The notes under the pieces were generated by a model. The model was not told the DNA's origin. It did no database searches and saw only the letters and a program-made list of their open reading frames with translations. The position numbers were made by a program, and so were the translations under genes. A DNA stretch of 37,674 nt, taken from an uncultured Chitinophagales bacterium (lineage in GTDB: Bacteria; Bacteroidota; Bacteroidia; Chitinophagales; UBA2359). Of the stretch, positions 34,259 through 37,674 are shown piece after piece. The stretch's first letter is position 1. Every line of letters starts with the position of its first letter. The stretch is from the NCBI GenBank assembly GCA_937927195.1, contig CALBCY010000314.1, positions 1 through 37,674 on the forward strand, in the 5' to 3' direction.

Positions 34259-34933
34259 CTAACTGAGATCAATAAAATGAGGAGTAAAGCCTCCCTGAAC
34301 ACATCCGGGAATTGGCAATAACTGGTCTCCTGTTTGATCGACACCAAGCGCTACTATTTTATTGTAAAATGTTTTTTTATATTTTGCTTCAACCTCATTA
34401 AGTTTGACTAAAACATGATAGCCTCCCCTGGTTTCAAGTATTTGCAAACAAGATTCATTGATGTAATTTTTGAGTTCTTTTAGCTTGAAATCTTTCGTGT
34501 CGATATCAAAGTCTAAATAGATATTCCTGCTTTTACTTTTTTGAATACAACTCATCAATTCAGCATGAGGGTTGTAATTCGAATTTCCATTTTTCAAGAG
34601 TTCTGCCAGCTTAATTATGCCATCGTAAGTTGCTCTTTTCAAGTCTCTAGGATTCGGGTTTATGTACAAAGCCAGAGATGCTTGTGGGGCATCTATGCTC
34701 TTTAACTTGTACGCCCCAATTTCAACTTCGAGTTGCTTTATTTTTTCGTACAGTCTTTCCTTGTTCGACAAGAACCTCTTTAGCTGTGATTTGTCATTTG
34801 AATGAAGTAGGTCTGAGCAATATTTTTTTCTAGCAAATAGACTACAGTAAAATTTCTCATTGTCCTCTAAATCTGGCAGCCATTCAATAAAGTCTAGCAA
34901 CTTTTCTTTGTCCGTAATTATTTTGTAATTCAT
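34259..34933 (-). CDS. Primase-polymerase-like (AEP motif) protein, conserved in Bacteroidota
   Basis: 224 residues, no signal peptide. A helical N-terminal half (KFYCSLFARKKYCSDLL, LKRFLSNKERLYEKIKQLEVEIGAY) precedes a core with ALYINPNPRDLKRATYD (88-104), IYLDFDID (138-145, Asp141/143/145), ETRGGYHVLV (167-176, His173) and GDQLLPIPGCVQGGF (202-216). The hhhDhD motif, a small-x-His motif and a later Asp are the order of catalytic motifs in archaeo-eukaryotic primases, and I recall similar sequences in Bacteroidota mobile elements. There is no zinc-finger or helicase part. If active it could prime or extend DNA, or act as a nucleotidyltransferase. It heads an apparent operon with the adenylate cyclase. 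The primase assignment is tentative. Confidence 0.6.
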   Translation of the reverse strand: MNYKIITDKEKLLDFIEWLPDLEDNEKFYCSLFARKKYCSDLLHSNDKSQLKRFLSNKERLYEKIKQLEVEIGAYKLKSIDAPQASLALYINPNPRDLKRATYDGIIKLAELLKNGNSNYNPHAELMSCIQKSKSRNIYLDFDIDTKDFKLKELKNYINESCLQILETRGGYHVLVKLNEVEAKYKKTFYNKIVALGVDQTGDQLLPIPGCVQGGFTPHFIDLS

Positions 34934-35423
34934 TCTTATTCATCTTTTCACTCCAACATGCTATCATTTAACAAAATGTTTAAAGAATGTTCGAATTGGC
35001 ATTCCACCAAAAACATCCCAAAACATCCCAAAACATCCCAATTATTATTTTTGCCATTAAAAGTCTAAAATATGATTTTTTATTGAAGTGTTATAATTCT
35101 TTCTACCATTCAAACAAGGGAGGATTAAACTATACTACTCAATAATAATGCCTCCATTTACAAGGCGCATTCTCCAACTACAATCTGGAGCGACCTTTCA
35201 TTGTTCAGATGATTAAATAATCCTAAAATATATTTGTCTATTAACATTTTTTACTCCAAGAACTTATTCAAAAGTCGTTACTTTGCATTTTATGTATTTC
35301 GATGAAACAGAAGCAATTTTGAAAGGTTATCAAGTGGAACAACCTTCTTCTTTGTGGTTCTCTTTCCCAATTACATGATTTGTATATTTTAGCTCAGAGC
35401 ATTTTTTTTAAAATCAATATCAA
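34934..35423. other. Intergenic region, 490 bp, with decamer repeats
   Basis: This divergent region separates the primase-like operon (minus) from the Cys-repeat lipoprotein (plus) and must contain promoters for both. It holds three perfect decamers at 35011-35040, then A+T-rich DNA. A 22-codon reading frame at 35148 has no recognisable content, and I see no other gene. Confidence 0.6.
35011..35040. repeat. Three perfect tandem decamers AAACATCCCA
   Basis: Three exact copies, preceded by a degenerate one (CACCAAAAAC), start 78 bp upstream of the primase-like gene. The 10-bp period places each unit on the same face of the helix, as in iteron or operator arrays. Protein binding is inference. 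Confidence 0.85.
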
Positions 35424-36362
35424 ATGAATAAAATAAAAAACTTCATCTTATTCTTAGCCCTCTTTTTCACTGCAACTATAATGTTCACTTCTTGTGGTTC
35501 CGATGATCCCATTGATCCAAATCCCACCTGTACAGATGGAATATTAAACCAAGATGAAACTGGAGTTGATTGTGGTGGAGTATGCCTTGCTTGTCCTTCC
35601 TGCACGGATGGCATTCAAAATCAAGACGAAACTGGAGTTGATTGCGGTGGTTCTTGTGATCTTTGCGTGGTTTCCGATTGCAGCGACGGCCTTATGAACG
35701 GAGACGAAACAGGCATTGATTGTGGTGGTTCTTGCGATCCTTGTGTTGGTTCTACTTGTGGCGACGGCGTCCAGAATGGTGGTGAAACAGGCATTGATTG
35801 TGGTGGTTCTTGCAATCCTTGTATTGGTTCTGATTGCAGCGACGGAATCCAGAATGGTGATGAAACGGGGATTGACTGCGGTGGTTCTTGTGCTGGTTGT
35901 TCCACAGCCAATTGCAGCGACGGAATTCAAAATGGTGATGAAACGGGGATTGATTGTGGTGGCTCATGTGATCCTTGCAATCTTGCTTTTTCAGAACACA
36001 TAACTTGTAACATCAATGGAGTTCCATTTGCAGCCAATTTAGTAAGTGGATTTGACAATTCAACAACGCTGGAATTTCAGTCTGATCAAAGTCAGGAAAG
36101 ACAATTATTCTTTGTTTTGCCAAGTGGTATTGAAGCTGGTACTTATAACTTATTTGACAATCCTGGTTTTAGTGCGAGATACGCAAAACTGTTTGATGGT
36201 GAGTTTACAACTGAAACTGGTTCAATGACCATTTCTTCCAATAACACTGCTCAATCAGAACTTTCTGGTACTTTTGAATTTTCTGCTGTTGAATATAGTT
36301 TTGGAACTGCAGTAGATACAGTTTATGTTACGAATGGTTCTTTTGGAGTTGAATATTTTTAA
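35424..36362 (+). CDS. Surface lipoprotein with six Cys-rich 22-residue repeats and a C-terminal beta domain
   Basis: 312 residues. The signal peptide ends at Cys24 (MFTSC), followed by GSDDP, an acidic stretch like that of surface-exposed Bacteroidota lipoproteins. From 35529 to about 35976 six units of the form C-x-DG-x-xN-x-xETG-x-DCGG-x-C-x-x-C (22 residues, 2-4 residue linkers) follow. Each has four Cys, so disulphide-stapled rods or metal-binding knuckles are likely. The last ~115 residues (about 193-312; CNINGVPFAANLVSG...) look like a beta-sandwich domain common in small Bacteroidota lipoproteins (DUF6252-like; tentative). CxDGxxNxxETGxDCGG units are known as spacers in many surface proteins. 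Ligand unknown. The gene appears monocistronic. Confidence 0.82.
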   Translation: MNKIKNFILFLALFFTATIMFTSCGSDDPIDPNPTCTDGILNQDETGVDCGGVCLACPSCTDGIQNQDETGVDCGGSCDLCVVSDCSDGLMNGDETGIDCGGSCDPCVGSTCGDGVQNGGETGIDCGGSCNPCIGSDCSDGIQNGDETGIDCGGSCAGCSTANCSDGIQNGDETGIDCGGSCDPCNLAFSEHITCNINGVPFAANLVSGFDNSTTLEFQSDQSQERQLFFVLPSGIEAGTYNLFDNPGFSARYAKLFDGEFTTETGSMTISSNNTAQSELSGTFEFSAVEYSFGTAVDTVYVTNGSFGVEYF

Positions 36363-36736
36363 ATACTCGAACACAAATAATCAATCAAATTTGAGTGCTT
36401 GACAATTTTAATGCAAATCTACAAACTGCTTTCTTTTAGTCTTATGACCAAAGGCTGAGTTAATAGCCGTTTCAATTAAAATTGAGTTCGGCGATAATAA
36501 TAATAATAATAATAATGGAAGGCGATTGTTTGTTCGAAAACAAGGAATTGACTTTCTTTTTAAATTGATAATTATAAATCATTGATTTTCTTAAAAAGGA
36601 AATTTTAGTGTCTGTGATCATAGCTACCGTTGATGTTTTTTTTTAACTCCATTGACTGTTGACTATGATCATATTTTCATCCTAAGATCCTAGGCTGCTT
36701 TATGGCAGTAGTCTGAAAGTAGTTCGCAGCAGTTTT
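36363..36736. other. Intergenic region, 374 bp, repeats only
   Basis: No gene is seen. It contains a degenerate copy of the GGTC-TTAT-GACC palindrome (36433-36453), a short ATA trinucleotide run (about 36494-36516) and a 9-bp inverted repeat TGATCATAG / CTATGATCA (36615-36623 and 36663-36671, 39-nt loop). Confidence 0.7.
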
Positions 36737-36946
36737 TTATTTTATGATCATCATCTTTTTGAAAGTATTTTCTTTCAAATCATAAATCAAAATGGCGCCT
36801 TCAACCTTTGCTGAATCAAGAATGCTTTGAAAAGCCGATTCAATAATTTCCTGATTTAATTGCTCAATTTTTTGTTGAGAAGCAGTCTTTTCTTCACCGC
36901 ATGAAATGAGTAGAATCAGAAATGATATCAGAGGATAAAATTTCAT
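36737..36946 (-). pseudogene. Probable N-terminal remnant of a class D beta-lactamase-like lipoprotein
   Basis: 69 residues. It has a lipoprotein signal ending at Cys16 (LILLISC) followed by GEEK, then AFQSILDSAKVEGAILIYDLKENTF. This resembles the start of Bacteroidota class D (OXA-like) beta-lactamases, where the next residues lead to a PASTFKIP-type serine motif. Here the frame ends after KKMMIIK, and no STFK, SxV or KTG motif is found downstream on this strand, so the catalytic part is missing. A stand-alone small lipoprotein is the alternative. It borders the repeat-rich right end, which could explain the truncation. Confidence 0.45.
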
Positions 36947-36973
36947 TTACGAACTTTTTTTGCTATTAATTAG

Positions 36974-37135
36974 TGAAAGAACTTCCTTAAATCCGTTAAG
37001 GAAACTGGGCCGACTTTCGGAATCCTGTTTGAGCTCCACTGAAATTAATTTTTCTTTCCTTTAGTAACTAATCAAACGAAAAAATATACTTCATTAGCGA
37101 GTTTATTTTTTTTAGGATTTAAGGAGGTTCTTTCA
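36974..37135. repeat. Inverted-repeat-bounded element, copy A (162 bp)
   Basis: The left arm 36974-36994 (TGAAAGAACTTCC...) and right arm 37115-37135 pair over 21 positions with a single G-U-type difference. The interior is A+T-rich and has a small CCTTAA/TTAAGG hairpin (36985-37001). Nothing inside is coding. It could be a MITE-like element or a structured RNA. Confidence 0.82.
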
Positions 37136-37136
37136 T

Positions 37137-37157
37137 GTTAAAAAATGACCTAAGTCC
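37137..37157. repeat. 21-bp block after copy A, repeated after copy B
   Basis: The block begins GTTAAAAAATGACC and ends TAAGTCC; it matches 37591-37611 at 19 of 21 positions. Since it lies outside the right arm in both copies, the repeated unit is longer than the inverted-repeat segment. Confidence 0.75.
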
Positions 37158-37181
37158 CGTCGGGCGACCCCATTGATTTTG

Positions 37182-37220
37182 GTACTTTTGACGGTTCGCC
37201 AAGCGATCAAGCAAAAGTAC
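37182..37220. repeat. 9-bp inverted repeat GTACTTTTG / CAAAAGTAC
   Basis: Perfect arms at 37182-37190 and 37212-37220 enclose 21 nt. Similar acttttg...caaaagta intergenic repeats are known to me from Bacteroidota genomes. It is present after copy A but not copy B. Confidence 0.7.
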
Positions 37221-37446
37221 GAGCGATAAGAGACAACTCTTTCTGGTTCTGACTAACTATTTTAATGAAAATTCAATTTAAAATATTTTGATTAATTTTC
37301 ATTTTACAAATTGATTTATATTGAACTTCATAATAGAACTCAGATTATTAAACTGAGTTCTATTTTGAACCTATTAATTATCAGGCAGTAGCAAAATTTA
37401 TTTTTTTGATTTGATTGAAATTCTGGACATTTGTCATTTTAGCAGA

Positions 37447-37585
37447 GGAACTTGCTTAAATCCGTTTAAAAAAAATGCTGTTTGAGCCTACTCAATTTAA
37501 ATAACTCCGGTCATCAAATCTTTTCGAAAACTTAATAAATTCTCAATAAAGCGAGTTTATTTTTTTTAGGATTTAAGTGAGTTTC
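37447..37585. repeat. Inverted-repeat-bounded element, copy B (139 bp)
   Basis: Arms 37447-37463 (GGAACTTGCTTAAATCC) and 37569-37585 pair at 14 of 17 positions, and all three differences are G-U-type. It shares with copy A a 27-bp identical block (37097-37123 and 37551-37577). The interior has otherwise diverged and is non-coding. Confidence 0.78.
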
Positions 37586-37674
37586 GAAGCGTTAAGAAAT
37601 GACGTAAGTCCTTGATTTTTCGTCATTTTTATCAAGAAAAATGTCAAGTAAATAGTATCAAAATATTCGGATCC

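Larger units (their letters stand above)
36947..37674. other. Non-coding, repeat-rich right end, 728 bp
   Basis: No gene is supported on either strand. It holds two diverged copies of an element bounded by inverted repeats (36974-37135 and 37447-37585), each followed by a shared 21-bp block, a hairpin at 37182-37220, and a terminal BamHI site. Confidence 0.7.

Noticed and set aside
35011-35040. Decamer repeats as a CRISPR array
   Set aside because: Units are 10 bp and directly adjacent, with no spacers and no cas genes.
35544-35967. Several overlapping minus- and plus-strand reading frames
   Set aside because: Shadows of the tandem Cys-repeat units; only the plus frame gives a lipoprotein signal and conserved Cys pattern.
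36974-37585. Right-end elements as insertion sequences
   Set aside because: There is no transposase frame inside, and I could not find convincing flanking target duplications.
1-37674. tRNA or rRNA genes
   Set aside because: No stretch was seen with the cloverleaf sequence marks (GGTTCRANYCC-type T-arm in context) or rRNA-like conservation; I cannot exclude a missed short RNA without a covariance search.

Overview
The window looks like a piece of a Bacteroidota chromosome, probably Saprospiria/Saprospiraceae-like. This rests on A+T-rich DNA, weak Shine-Dalgarno sites, secreted proteins with a type IX secretion (T9SS) type A C-terminal domain, many lipoproteins with acidic residues after the lipobox cysteine, CotH/lamin-tail proteins, GCTD-type Cys repeats and an ECF-sigma cassette. 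It is mostly envelope and secreted functions. I saw no rRNA, tRNA, CRISPR array, transposase or integrase. The last six bases are a BamHI site (GGATCC), and the length is close to a fosmid insert, so the window may be a clone.

Layout. (1) 1-8927, minus: the first ~2975 residues of a giant secreted modular protein with nine Kazal-type protease-inhibitor-like domains and several other repeated modules; its C-terminus lies outside the window. (2) 9199-11556: CotH / lamin-tail / T9SS protein, divergent from the giant gene. (3) 11660-13494: TPR protein, ECF sigma factor and an overlapping small anti-sigma-like protein, with a 7-bp tandem repeat just before the sigma gene. (4) 13660-17432: ClpP, a BtrH_N/DUF4872-like protein and a DUF885 zinc peptidase, with hairpin-rich DNA between the first two. 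(5) 17758-21060: a 1100-residue membrane protein with five helix-hairpin-helix-like repeats, a TolA-like Ala/Lys/Glu helix, one membrane span and a C-terminal domain, ending at a clear terminator. (6) 21269-23122: neutral-ceramidase-like protein in which the usual catalytic serine position is Met. (7) 23493-28811: a 1772-residue fusion of two alpha/beta hydrolases, an uncharacterised middle domain, a CHAT (caspase-like) protease domain and a helical tail. (8) 29010-31682, minus: diheme cytochrome lipoprotein and beta-helix lipoprotein, a recurrent gene pair. (9) 31903-34933, minus: a likely operon of a primase-like (DFDxD/GGYH) protein, a membrane adenylate cyclase and a transglutaminase-like TPR lipoprotein. 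(10) 35424-36362: Cys-repeat lipoprotein. (11) 36363-37674: non-coding, repeat-rich DNA with a probable class D beta-lactamase remnant and two copies of an inverted-repeat-bounded element whose arm mismatches are all G-U compatible.

The strongest candidates for undescribed biology are the double-hydrolase/CHAT fusion, the giant multi-Kazal protein, the HhH-TolA-like membrane protein, the primase-like/adenylate cyclase operon and the paired inverted-repeat element at the right end. All functional statements come from motif reading; no database search was run.
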